From Kumtagia sp963839725 (GTDB lineage Bacteria > Pseudomonadota > Alphaproteobacteria > Rhizobiales > Rhizobiaceae): a stretch of 64,000 nucleotides of DNA. Position 1 is the stretch's first letter. Each line of letters starts with the position of its first letter. Under the pieces are notes generated by a model. The model saw nothing but the letters and a program-made list of their open reading frames with translations. It was not told where the DNA came from and did no database searches. Positions 8,615 to 16,759 of this stretch are shown here, piece by piece. A program made the translations under genes and the position numbers. Location of the stretch: contig CAWIWT010000022.1 of assembly GCA_963839725.1 (NCBI GenBank), forward strand, positions 62,001-126,000, in the 5' to 3' direction.

Positions 8615-9019
8615 TCAGAGCCCGGGCGGCACCGGCGCGGGCGATTTCTCGAACTGGTTTCGCGACACCGCCCATTTCAAAAGGGCGTCCAGCGCAGGGC
8701 AAAGCGCCTGTCCCCAATCTGTCAGACGATACTCCACCTTTGGCGGCACCTGATGGTGGACGATACGGCTAACGATGTCGTCGGCCTCCATCTGACGGAG
8801 CTGCTGGATAAGCATCTTCTGTGAGATCGCCGGTATGGCGCGCTCCAGATCGGAGAAGCGTAAAACCTTTCCGCCAAACAAGTGGAAAAGGATCACCAAC
8901 TTCCAACGCCCCTCCAGAATGCGGAGAATATTTTCGACGCCATATGCAGCGGATGTCGGCGTAAGGTCCTCATACTTACCTTCTGGTAAGTACCTTACTT
9001 TTTCGTCTGTTCTTGTCAT
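8615..9019 (-). CDS. HxlR-family transcriptional regulator
   Basis: 134 residues forming a winged helix: ILEGRWKLVILFHLFGGKVLRFSDLERAI, then recognition helix ISQKMLIQQLRQMEADDIV and wing PPKVEYRLTDWG. HxlR proteins often sense redox or electrophile stress through an N-terminal cysteine. Here no N-terminal cysteine is present; the only one is near the C-terminus (ALCPALD), so a cysteine-switch of the usual kind is unlikely. It is divergent from the SnoaL-like gene at 9099, which is its probable target. The first codons include a palindrome that could be an operator. Confidence 0.88.
   Translation of the reverse strand: MTRTDEKVRYLPEGKYEDLTPTSAAYGVENILRILEGRWKLVILFHLFGGKVLRFSDLERAIPAISQKMLIQQLRQMEADDIVSRIVHHQVPPKVEYRLTDWGQALCPALDALLKWAVSRNQFEKSPAPVPPGL
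8974..8998. promoter_or_regulatory. Candidate HxlR operator (GTAAG palindromes)
   Basis: ACTTACC-TTCT-GGTAAGT (8974-8991) overlaps GTAAGTACCTTAC (8986-8998), giving two overlapping inverted repeats of GTAAG. They lie inside codons 8-16 of the HxlR gene, near its divergent promoter. Function is inferred from symmetry and position. Confidence 0.35.
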
Positions 9020-9098
9020 TTTGGTTGCTTAGCCCCAACTTTGGCGAAGGACAAGCGGAAGCTTGGTCACACAACAAACATTCCGAAAGGATCCCGTC

Positions 9099-9428
9099 AT
9101 GACCGTGGAGCTCGTTTCCGCGCCCGCGACATATTTTGCCGCCAAGAACCGAAAGGACATCGACGCGATGCTAGAGCCTTTCGCGGAGGACGCGATGGTG
9201 AAGGATGAAGGAAAGGAACATCATGGTCGCGACGCAATCCGCGCATGGATGGAACACACCACGCGGAAATATGGGGTCACGGTCAATGTCAGGGAGGCGG
9301 AGCAAAGCGGCAATGATGTCCTTGTGAAGGGCTTGGTCTCCGGCGACTTCCCAGGCAGCCCCGCTGTGCTTGTCTATCGATTTAAGCTGCTCGGCTCCAA
9401 AATTGCCAGCCTGGAGATAGGGCAATGA
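9099..9428 (+). CDS. SnoaL-like / NTF2-fold protein
   Basis: This 109-residue protein has the small alpha+beta cone pattern: N-terminal helices (YFAAKNRKDIDAMLEPFAEDAMVKDEG), HHGRDAIRAWMEHT, then beta strands ending in a C-terminal LVYRFKLLGSKIASLEIGQ. Such proteins are small-molecule isomerases, hydrolases or binding proteins; no substrate can be assigned. The ATG at 9099 is preceded by AAAGGA, so the 12 upstream codons are not used. It is divergent from HxlR 80 bases away, the usual layout for an HxlR target. Confidence 0.8.
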   Translation: MTVELVSAPATYFAAKNRKDIDAMLEPFAEDAMVKDEGKEHHGRDAIRAWMEHTTRKYGVTVNVREAEQSGNDVLVKGLVSGDFPGSPAVLVYRFKLLGSKIASLEIGQ

Positions 9429-9759
9429 GGGCCGGAAATATCCGGTCGTCCCAGACGAATTTCCGGAAAGCCGTATTTCCTACCGACCATTCTGTTCGGG
9501 CGCTAGTGAGCAACGGTTTGGCAATGAGGTTGCTGTGCCGACAGACACAGCGAAAAGCTGATTATGCGACAGGCAATCGCTTGCTCGCGATTTAAGCAGT
9601 CGCGCGACATGCGCGGCCCGTCGGTTACGCGACGGCACGCCGTCAGCCTTTACGTTTGCCTACAGCTGCGAAACCATCGCTTTAGGCTACCAGTGTGCAT
9701 CGCACCCAACTTCATGATGCTGTGCGACCGAACACAACGATCGCCGGCCCCAAGAATTC

Positions 9760-9874
9760 AAAAAAGCCGGATCTGGGAAGACCCGGCTAAGTTTGATTGG
9801 AGTGCCAAAAAGGCAAAACCTCCAGAGGGGAACACTCGAGGGCGCTAATGGGAGGAGGAACGCGCCCTGGAGAT
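9760..9874 (-). ncRNA. Anti-Shine-Dalgarno small RNA, alpha-r14 (Smr14/NfeR1)-like
   Basis: On the minus strand the transcript would start near 9874, just after a TATTAT -10-like box (9879-9884). A GGGCGC / GCGCCC hairpin (9862-9867 with 9840-9845) displays CCTCCTCCC in its loop (9850-9858), a perfect complement to ribosome binding sites. An outer pairing CTCCAG / CTGGAG encloses this. The RNA ends in a terminator AGCCGG-GTCT-TCCC-AGAT-CCGGCT followed by six T's (9760-9788). Length about 115, a loop-exposed CCTCCTCCC and the 3' terminator match the rhizobial alpha-r14 family as I know it. It lies downstream of lysR on the same strand. The -35 box is unclear. Confidence 0.8.
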
Positions 9875-9878
9875 GTTC

Positions 9879-9910
9879 ATAATATGAGCTAAGCCTGCCC
9901 AAGAAACAAG
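9879..9910 (-). promoter_or_regulatory. Candidate promoter of the sRNA
   Basis: TATTAT at 9879-9884 is suitably placed 5' of the RNA. Possible -35 matches upstream (CTTGTT at 9905-9910, spacer 20) are poor, so only the -10 is suggested. Confidence 0.3.
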
Positions 9911-10059
9911 CACGGTGTTTGCAGGGCTCCCATGCAAAAACACTACCTCTGTGGTACAATTGCCCGACTATGCTGTGGCACAGATCGTTTTTGCCAGTAA
10001 AAACCCAACAGCCGGCAGTTGACGCGCACATGATTGCGTCAGACCACTGAAAATACGTT

Positions 10060-10956
10060 CTAAAACGACCAGTTGCGCGCCTTTGAGATGACGAAGTCGC
10101 GGAAGGCGTGCAGCTTCGCCTGACCCTTCATGGCATCCGGATAGCAGAAGTAGGTGTCGAAGGACGGTACTTCTGTTTCCGGCAATAGCTGCACAAGCCC
10201 GGATTCTTTGTCGACCAGATAGTCGGGCAGCATGGCAATGCCAGCCCCGCGCCTCACCGCCCGACGGATCGACAGCAGATCGTTGATTTGCAGGGTCGCG
10301 ATGCGTTGGTCGCCCTCGAAATCACCGACAGTCTCCAACCAATTGAGCTCACTGAGATGGCCCGGCACCGGCAGACCGAATGTAACGATGCGATGGTTCT
10401 TGAGATCCGCGATCGATGTCGGCTTTCCGTGCTTGCTCACATAACCCGGCGACGCAAACAGATGGAAATGCACGGTGAATAGCCGCCTCTGAATGAGATC
10501 CGGCTGTTGCGGCTGGCGCAACCTGATCGCGCAGTCCGCTTGGCGCATGGTCAGATCCAGCTCTTCATTGGCGAGGATCAGTTGAAGCTGGATGTCCGGA
10601 TAAAGATCGAGGAATTCAGGGATCCGGTCAGTCAACCACCCGGCGCCTAAACCAACGGTCGTGGTAACGCGCAAGACGCCCGACGGCCTGTCCTTTGCCT
10701 CGGTCAACCGCGACTTCACGCTTTCCAGCTTCATCAGCACGTCATGCGCGGTCCGATAGAGCAATTCGCCCTGTTCGGTCAGCACCAGTCCGCGCGCATG
10801 GCGGTGGAAAAGCGCAACGCCGACATCATGCTCCAGCGCGCTGACCTGCCGGGAAATGGCGGACTGCGAAAGTCTGAGCGTCTCGGCGGCATGGGTAAAC
10901 GAACCCGCCTCCGCTGCGGCATGGAACACGCGCAGCTTGTCCCAATCGAGCGACAT
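10060..10956 (-). CDS. LysR-family transcriptional regulator
   Basis: 298 residues. The N-terminal helix-turn-helix is clear (FHAAAEAGSFTHAAETLRLSQSAISRQVSALE), followed by a periplasmic-binding-protein-like effector domain. LysR proteins activate or repress nearby genes on binding a metabolite. Here the gene follows trxB on the same strand with a ~60-base gap and is followed by the anti-SD sRNA, so trxB, lysR and sRNA are head to tail. The effector is unknown. The start MSLDWDKLRVFH is typical in position for the family. Confidence 0.92.
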   Translation of the reverse strand: MSLDWDKLRVFHAAAEAGSFTHAAETLRLSQSAISRQVSALEHDVGVALFHRHARGLVLTEQGELLYRTAHDVLMKLESVKSRLTEAKDRPSGVLRVTTTVGLGAGWLTDRIPEFLDLYPDIQLQLILANEELDLTMRQADCAIRLRQPQQPDLIQRRLFTVHFHLFASPGYVSKHGKPTSIADLKNHRIVTFGLPVPGHLSELNWLETVGDFEGDQRIATLQINDLLSIRRAVRRGAGIAMLPDYLVDKESGLVQLLPETEVPSFDTYFCYPDAMKGQAKLHAFRDFVISKARNWSF

Positions 10957-11017
10957 ATATTCCCCTCAGTCTGCCCGGCATTCCTGAACCGGTTGTTCCT
11001 CAAAGCACCTGCACCGC

Positions 11018-11992
11018 TTATTCCGCGGCTTCGCGGAGCTCCTCGAGGCTTGCAATGTATTTCTCGGCCTCCAACGCGGCCATACAGCCCAGACCTGCCG
11101 CCGTCACCGCCTGCCGGTACACGTCGTCCGTCACGTCACCGGCCGCGAATACGCCCGGCACGCTGGTGCGGGTCGTTCCCGGTTCGACCCATAGATAGCC
11201 ATTCGGCTTCTGCTTGAGCTTGCCAACGAACAATTCGACCGCCGGCGCATGGCCGATCGCCACGAAGATGCCGTCCACCGGTAGATGCGTCACCGCTCCT
11301 GTAACGACGTTGCGCAGCTTCAGCCCGTCGGCCGTGGGCGGCAGCGGCGCCTTGCCAGGCCGCCCAGTAATCTCGTCGACGACGGTATCCCAAATGACGC
11401 GGACGTTCTCTTTCTTCGCCAGCCGCTCTCGCAGGATGCGTTCGGCGCGAAAATCGTTACGGCGATGAACGACGGTCACCGACTTCGCCAGGTGCGAGAG
11501 GTAAAGCGCTTCCTCGACCGCAGAATTGCCGCCGCCGACCACCGCGACATCCTTGCCACGATAGAAGAAACCGTCACAGGTGGCGCAGGCCGACACGCCA
11601 AAGCCCTTGTAGGTTTCCTCGGTCGGGATGCCCAGCCACTTCGCCTGCGCGCCCGTCGCCACGATAAGCGAGTCGGTGGTGTACGACTGGCCGGAATCGG
11701 TCTTCACGCGGAACGGACGGACGTTGATGTCCACTTCGGTGACGATGTCGTTGACGACTTCCGTGCCGACATGCACCGCCTGCTTGAGCATTTCCTCCAT
11801 CAGCCATGGACCCTGGATCGGCTCGGCGAAGCCCGGATAGTTCTCGACGTCCGTTGTAATGGTCAGCTGCCCGCCCTGTTGCAGGCCGGCGATCAGCACA
11901 GGCTTCAGCAAGGCGCGCGCGGCATAGATCGCGGCCGTATAGCCGGCGGGGCCGGAGCCAATGATGAGAACGGGCGCGTGTTTGGTGGTCAT
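11018..11992 (-). CDS. trxB: Thioredoxin reductase (NADPH)
   Basis: A 324-residue cytoplasmic FAD enzyme that reduces thioredoxin with NADPH. FAD motif GSGPAGYTAAIYAARA near residues 12-27, redox-active CATC in SACATCDGFFYRG around residue 140, NADPH motif GGGNSAVEEALYLS, and the C-terminal FAD motif GVFAAGDVTDDVYRQA. Length is standard. I chose MTTKHAP because the flavin fold starts there and AAGAAG precedes it; the longer frame adds a non-conserved 19 residues. In related rhizobia trxB, an Lrp gene and a LysR gene are neighbours; here the IS110 element separates trxB from lrp. Confidence 0.96.
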   Translation of the reverse strand: MTTKHAPVLIIGSGPAGYTAAIYAARALLKPVLIAGLQQGGQLTITTDVENYPGFAEPIQGPWLMEEMLKQAVHVGTEVVNDIVTEVDINVRPFRVKTDSGQSYTTDSLIVATGAQAKWLGIPTEETYKGFGVSACATCDGFFYRGKDVAVVGGGNSAVEEALYLSHLAKSVTVVHRRNDFRAERILRERLAKKENVRVIWDTVVDEITGRPGKAPLPPTADGLKLRNVVTGAVTHLPVDGIFVAIGHAPAVELFVGKLKQKPNGYLWVEPGTTRTSVPGVFAAGDVTDDVYRQAVTAAGLGCMAALEAEKYIASLEELREAAE

Positions 11993-12139
11993 GGCGTCTT
12001 CTTTGCAGCCTTTTATCAATCCCTTGTGACTGCATGTATCGCCGATCACAAGCCGCGCCTAATCTAGGTGTTGCCGTGCACGTCAGCAAGGCGGCGAACG
12101 CCTTCGTCCCCGAAAAGCTTGCAGGCCACTACAAATGAT

Positions 12140-13560
12140 GGGTTGTCTAATCGCTGAGTTGGGGTCAAGGCATTTTCGATCTCAGAGACATGTTTGCCGG
12201 GTGCATGGTTGTCTTCGCGGTCGACATCGGTCGCCGCATGATGGAGCTTCGCGGACGAGCCTTCAATGTGGACGACGCACTTTGCTGAGACAGCGGTGCA
12301 ACCCCATCAGCGGAATGGCTCGGCTCACGTCCCGGCAGGGACGCCTCAGGCGCTCAGATCCTGAACGCTATTCGCAAGATTTATGCTGTGGCGCCTGCAT
12401 TTCGATCAAAGAACTCACCGGTCTTGAGCATCGAATGCATTATCACCGCCAGTTTGCGCGCCACAGCCACGGCAGCTCTTTTGAAGCCAATCCTCTCCCG
12501 GAGCTTGAGGCCCCACGTGCGCAGGCTGCTGTCGATCGAGCTGCGTGTCAGGATGACCGCCGCGGCCTCGTAGAGAAGCCCTCGCAAATGTCGATCGCCG
12601 CGCCGGGATATATGGCCGTCATAATCGACTTCTCCCGATTGGTAGCGGCGAGTTGTCAGGCCGATCCATGCGGCGACAGAGCGGGATTTCTTGAAGTTAT
12701 TTGGATCTTCAATAGCGGTAACGAAAGAGGTCGCCGTGATCGCGCCGATGCCGGGGATCGACATGAGTATGCGGCATGCCTGGCTCTGACGTGCACCCGC
12801 GACGAGCTGGCGCCCAAGCTCGGCGGCACGAATGCGGATGCCGCGCCAGGCTTCCAACATCGGCAGCACAATAGTAGCAAGTTCGTTGTGATCGATGAGA
12901 AGGCGCCGAACGTTCTTCTCGAATGTGGTTCCTTTACCTGCGGGAACGAGCAAGCCGAACGTTTTCATGATCCCTCGGATCTGGTTGGAAAGCTCGACGG
13001 TGATCCGGACCAGCCGGGTGCGTGCTGCCACGAGCGTGCGGGTCAACATGCTGTCGAAGCCTTTAACGCGCACCTCGCGAAAGAACCCTACTTCAGCAAG
13101 ATGCGCCAAACCGTCAGCGTCGTTCGCGTCCGTCTTGTTCGCCGCCATATCAAGCGCAGCTTTGGCATGGCGAGCATCGATGCAGACTGCTGGCAACCCC
13201 TCGCGGCGCAGAGAATGATAGAACCACACCGACAGAGGGCCGGTTTCGAACACCACGCGTTTCACGGCTGGCGCTCGCTTACGGACAAGCTCAGCAATGA
13301 TGTTGGGATCAGATGCGCACTTTCCGCGCCAAATCCGTTCGCCTTCACGGCGGATCGACACTGCCGTCTCTTTCATCGACACGTCGAGACCGATATATTC
13401 TGTCATGGCTGTTCTCCGTTGATGCTGGGCCCGGCGTCCAGTCGTGAGCCCGTATTTCATCTTATCGGGGAACAGCCACCCTCCAAGGCTATGATCGGCT
13501 CCAGGGCACGTCGCTCCCGCGATTACCCCATGTGGACGGAAAGAATCCAACCACCCGGGC
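12140..13560 (-). mobile_element. IS110-family insertion sequence (approximate ends)
   Basis: An intact DEDD transposase (12381-13406) is flanked by ~240 bases on its 3' side and ~150-200 on its 5' side that contain no host gene. IS110 elements lack long terminal inverted repeats, and none is seen, so the ends are estimates. It sits between trxB and lrp. One non-coding flank should encode the element's bridge RNA if it belongs to the studied IS110 type. Confidence 0.7.
12381..13406 (-). CDS. IS110-family DEDD transposase
   Basis: 341 residues. The N-terminal RuvC-like domain shows YIGLDVS (D8), VVFETGP (E54) and KTDANDADGLA (D93, D96), the four acidic residues of the DEDD site. The C-terminal Transposase_20 domain has the hallmark IPGIGAITATSFVTAI and AAWIGLTTRR. 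The enzyme cuts and rejoins DNA without terminal repeats, guided in characterised members by a bridge RNA. The ATG at 13406 is preceded by GGAGAACAGCC; the longer upstream frame lies in the element's non-coding end. The frame is intact, so the element may be active. Confidence 0.95.
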   Translation of the reverse strand: MTEYIGLDVSMKETAVSIRREGERIWRGKCASDPNIIAELVRKRAPAVKRVVFETGPLSVWFYHSLRREGLPAVCIDARHAKAALDMAANKTDANDADGLAHLAEVGFFREVRVKGFDSMLTRTLVAARTRLVRITVELSNQIRGIMKTFGLLVPAGKGTTFEKNVRRLLIDHNELATIVLPMLEAWRGIRIRAAELGRQLVAGARQSQACRILMSIPGIGAITATSFVTAIEDPNNFKKSRSVAAWIGLTTRRYQSGEVDYDGHISRRGDRHLRGLLYEAAAVILTRSSIDSSLRTWGLKLRERIGFKRAAVAVARKLAVIMHSMLKTGEFFDRNAGATA

Positions 13561-13625
13561 CTGACGTGTGGTTTTCTTTGGTCTAAGGACATCAATCTTG
13601 GAATTCCCCCACGACGGACGACTGA

Positions 13626-14096
13626 ATGCCACTCAGAGCCGAACTCGACGCAATCGACTGGAAGATATTGCGAGAACTCCAGCAGGACGGCCGCATGACC
13701 AATGTCGAATTGTCGCGCCGCGTCGGCATTTCCGCGCCGCCGTGCCTGCGCCGCGTCAAGCGGCTGGAGGATGCGGACATCATTCGCGGCTATCGCGCCC
13801 TGCTCAACGGACCGGCGCTGGGAATGGACGTCGTCGCCTTCTGCCTCGTCGGCCTCCAGCATCAGGCCGACAGCGAATTGAAGGCCTTCGCCGAGCGGAC
13901 GCGCGGCTGGCCGATCGTCCGCGATGCCTGGATGGTGTCGGGCGAATCCGACTTCATGCTGCATTGCGTGGCCACAGACCTCGCCACCTTCCAGACCTTC
14001 GTCATCGAAGAACTTACCTCGTCACCCAATGTCGATACGGTCCGCACCGCGCTGACAATCCGCCGGGTCAAGGACGAGGGTTTGGTGGCGATTTGA
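13626..14096 (+). CDS. Lrp/AsnC-family transcriptional regulator
   Basis: This 156-residue regulator has an N-terminal HTH (LDAIDWKILRELQQDGRMTNVELSRRVGIS) and a C-terminal RAM/AsnC ligand domain (ALGMDVVAFCLVGL to VRTALTIRRVKDEG). Such proteins sense amino acids and form octamers on DNA. The start lies ~65 bases from the estimated IS110 end, so the insertion probably altered its upstream region. The next gene starts two bases after its stop, suggesting co-transcription. Confidence 0.92.
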   Translation: MPLRAELDAIDWKILRELQQDGRMTNVELSRRVGISAPPCLRRVKRLEDADIIRGYRALLNGPALGMDVVAFCLVGLQHQADSELKAFAERTRGWPIVRDAWMVSGESDFMLHCVATDLATFQTFVIEELTSSPNVDTVRTALTIRRVKDEGLVAI

Positions 14097-14098
14097 TC

Positions 14099-14770
14099 AT
14101 GTGTGCCATTTCGGAAAAGCGCATCGAAGCGCTGCGCGCACAGCATCGCGCCTGGCTCTCGACGCTTGGCATTCTCGACCGTCCCTGGCTGATCTTCGGC
14201 TCGGCGCCCAATCCGACATTGCCTGACGGCCTCACGGCAGAGTCGGCGCGTATCGACATCAACAATGCCGGACGGACCGCCGCCGCTCTCGGCCTTGGTC
14301 CTGCCGACCTGACATTTCGGACCCAGCGCAAGTCGTGGGCCGAATGGCCGGATCTTGATACCCGTGCGATGATCTGGACGCATCGCGGCCCTAAGCTGCT
14401 GATGCATTGGGAGATGCGCCGCAACAGCAACGCCAAGGTGGGGACGCTGAAGCGCTGGCCGCGTGGCGAGCGGGAGATCATCGTCGAATATGTGACCGGG
14501 GCATCGCTGACGGGAACCGGAATATGGGAAAAAGCGACGACCGGCATTGCCGCCGCCTGCTATGGCCTGTTCGTCGGCGCACCGCGCATTGTCATTGCCG
14601 GCATTTCCTTGGACGCGGGCGGCCATTCCTATGACGCGCTGGCACGCGAACGGCGTCAGGTCGACGAAGACGCCTATGTGCTTGAACACATCCGCCACCG
14701 GCCCGAGCTTTTCGCGACGGAACCCGCGCTGATTGAGCGCGCCGGGCTAAAGCCTTGGCCGCCTCGGTAG
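14099..14770 (+). CDS. Hypothetical protein coupled to lrp, possibly glycan related
   Basis: A 223-residue protein that I cannot assign. It has WLIFGSAPNPTLP near the N-terminus, resembling the nucleotide-binding first strand and turn of some glycosyltransferases, then IDINNAGRTAAALG, and a conserved-looking IVIAGISLDAGGHSYD toward the C-terminus. No signal peptide or membrane helix is visible. Its ATG lies two bases after the lrp stop, so translation is probably coupled. It converges with, and overlaps by 97 bases, the GT25 gene. The setting beside two LPS glycosyltransferases hints at a surface-glycan role, by inference only. Confidence 0.7.
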   Translation: MCAISEKRIEALRAQHRAWLSTLGILDRPWLIFGSAPNPTLPDGLTAESARIDINNAGRTAAALGLGPADLTFRTQRKSWAEWPDLDTRAMIWTHRGPKLLMHWEMRRNSNAKVGTLKRWPRGEREIIVEYVTGASLTGTGIWEKATTGIAAACYGLFVGAPRIVIAGISLDAGGHSYDALARERRQVDEDAYVLEHIRHRPELFATEPALIERAGLKPWPPR

Positions 14771-15510
14771 CCGCTTACCGCTTTATCGAAAGGCTCTTTG
14801 CCCGCACAGCCATCCGGTAAATCCCGCGCTTGAATTTCCCGCGACAGAACTTCCGGCAACGACTTCTTTTTCTTCTGGACTGTCGTTCCGCCTACCTGCT
14901 TGTGCACATGCAGAATACCGGCTGGACCGACCGACACGATGCGCGCCTTCACCAACCCCGGCACCTGGATCGTCGTATCCACCGGGCGGTCGAAGCGTTC
15001 CGTCGCATCGAGCAATGCACGCGCGGCATCGCGCCCGACCAATTGCATCTGCATGCCAAGGCCGATCAACGCCGGCTCGATCAGCGTCGCGCCGCCGCTT
15101 TCGGCCAGCACACGCCCCTTCTCCGAGCCCGCCCGCACCGGCATGCGGATGTAATCGCCGAGCTTGATCTGGTCGATAGCCAGCGAATAGGCCTGCCCGA
15201 ACAGGCCGTCCACAACATCGACGTCGTCTTCGGCGATCAGCCCGGCATCCAAGCCACGGTCGATGATCGTCTGCCAGGCTTTCCTGTGCGACAGGAAGCA
15301 GGCAACTTCCTGTCGTCGCAAGTCGAATGGGTAGCGCGGCGCGTGGATATGCCGCTGGTAGACGCGCGCAACATCCTCGTCGCTCATGTCGGCCGCATCC
15401 ACCGCGTCAAGAATATGCATCCGCAAGGGCAGTTTTGCCGCCAGGGCCTCGGCTTGCGGACGTCTGTCATGCGCCCGCCTGAGATGAATGATGAAGCCCT
15501 CGATCTTCAT
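14674..15510 (-). CDS. Glycosyltransferase family 25 (LPS type)
   Basis: 278 residues. It starts with the GT25 N-terminus (IIHLRRAHDRRPQAEALAAKLP), has ACFLSHRKAWQ and the acidic AEDDVDVVD expected of this family, which adds sugars to lipooligosaccharide on the cytoplasmic face of the inner membrane. The ATG overlaps the stop of the upstream mannosyltransferase as ATGA, so the two form an operon. The last ~35 residues overlap the convergent gene and look unlike family sequence; an ancestral stop may have been lost or shifted near 14785. Confidence 0.82.
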   Translation of the reverse strand: MKIEGFIIHLRRAHDRRPQAEALAAKLPLRMHILDAVDAADMSDEDVARVYQRHIHAPRYPFDLRRQEVACFLSHRKAWQTIIDRGLDAGLIAEDDVDVVDGLFGQAYSLAIDQIKLGDYIRMPVRAGSEKGRVLAESGGATLIEPALIGLGMQMQLVGRDAARALLDATERFDRPVDTTIQVPGLVKARIVSVGPAGILHVHKQVGGTTVQKKKKSLPEVLSREIQARDLPDGCAGKEPFDKAVSGYRGGQGFSPARSISAGSVAKSSGRWRMCSST

Positions 15511-16616
15511 GCATCCCGCGCCCAAAGCGCGTCATAGACGCGCATGATGCCGGCAGCTTCCTTTTCCAGTGGGAAGCGCGTGGTTACATCCGCCAGTGCA
15601 TTGTCGCCATGCGTCAAGGCAAGCGCCGGGTCGGCGAGGTAGCGCCGGATCGCTTCGGTCAGCGCCTCGCCGTCCCCTGCCGGCACCACGGCTCCGGTAA
15701 CGCCGGACGTGACCAGCTCCGCATAGGCGCCCGCATCGCTGGCAACCACCGCCGTCCGCGACGCCATCGCTTCCAATGGTGTCAGGCCAAAGCCCTCATT
15801 GCGGGACGGGGCGACATAGAGCAACAGGCGCCGGTACCAGATGGCGATATCCGGCACTTCGCCAAGGAAATGAACACGATCCGCAAGCCCGGCTTCCCGT
15901 ACGCGGCGCACCACCGCCTCGCCAAAGTCGCGGTGTTCGACAGTCACTCGGCCGGTAATTACCGCGGTCCAATCCGGATACTCCGGCAACAGCTTGATCA
16001 TCGCCTCGACGAAAAGGTCCGTGCCCTTCTGATGCCGCACGCGGCCGAAGCAGCCGATGGCGTACTTGCCCGGCAACCCGCTCGCCCCAAATCGGTCCTC
16101 AGCCGTCCGCGCGGGATGAAACCGCTCGGTATCGACTCCGTGCATGACCACCGTATGCGGAACCTCAAGAAAGCTTGCCGAGCGCCCGCCAGTGGCTATC
16201 ACCGCATCCATCCGGCGGATCAGCCATTTGGTGAACGGTTTGTGCTCGCGCTGCGCGGCCGAAGTGAAGAGCATCAGCAAAGGGGCCCTAAAAACACTTT
16301 TGAGCAGCAGTCCCGCCGCCATCTCGACATTGCGGCGCGCGTGCCAGATGCGTTTGCGCCCAGACGCAGGCCTCCGCAATAGCGCCGCCACTTGCGACCA
16401 GCGCATATGCGGCAGGCTGCCCGGCAGGCCGGGGCCAAGCGCTGCAATGCCGATCATCCGCGCCTGCTGGGGAATGAGCTGGACGATCGTGCTCGTCACA
16501 CCCGAAAGCCTGCGCTTCAGGTTGGGCGCTATAACCTCGATTCTTGTCATATCGACAGCCGTTGCGCGCGCTACACCCGGCTCGGCTTCCGTGATGTCGA
16601 TTTTACCAATTGCCAC
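15507..16616 (-). CDS. lpcC: GT4 lipopolysaccharide core mannosyltransferase, LpcC/LpsB type
   Basis: About 369 residues of a GT-B enzyme. The opening VIAPNLKRRLSGVTSTIVQL, then WHARRN.EM, MDAVIATGGRSASFLEVPHTVVMHGVD, GCFGRVRHQKGTDLFVEAMI and PSRNEGFGLTPLEAMAS, correspond closely to what I know of rhizobial LpcC/LpsB, which transfers mannose to the inner LPS core (Kdo) from GDP-mannose in the cytoplasm. Start choice: GTG at 16616 has GAGGA at good spacing; an ATG at 16550 (MTRIEVIAP) is the alternative and matches the usual N-terminus better. Translationally coupled to the GT25 gene. Confidence 0.85.
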   Translation of the reverse strand: MAIGKIDITEAEPGVARATAVDMTRIEVIAPNLKRRLSGVTSTIVQLIPQQARMIGIAALGPGLPGSLPHMRWSQVAALLRRPASGRKRIWHARRNVEMAAGLLLKSVFRAPLLMLFTSAAQREHKPFTKWLIRRMDAVIATGGRSASFLEVPHTVVMHGVDTERFHPARTAEDRFGASGLPGKYAIGCFGRVRHQKGTDLFVEAMIKLLPEYPDWTAVITGRVTVEHRDFGEAVVRRVREAGLADRVHFLGEVPDIAIWYRRLLLYVAPSRNEGFGLTPLEAMASRTAVVASDAGAYAELVTSGVTGAVVPAGDGEALTEAIRRYLADPALALTHGDNALADVTTRFPLEKEAAGIMRVYDALWARDA

Positions 16617-16759
16617 ACTGTTCCTCAGGGGCCTGGAGCGAAATTCGTCGCGAAAATGGTGATCTTGAGAACCGGGGCGGAGCGTACTTTTGAGTACGCA
16701 GGCACCCGAAGCACAAAATCGCCATTTGCAGCCGGCCATGATGAATTCCGGCCAGGCGC

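Noticed and set aside
9564..9848. 94-codon plus-strand frame
   Set aside because: It runs through the sRNA and its terminator in antisense and has no protein-like pattern.
12135..13586. 483-codon plus-strand frame across the IS110 element
   Set aside because: Antisense to the DEDD transposase, which has all catalytic residues.
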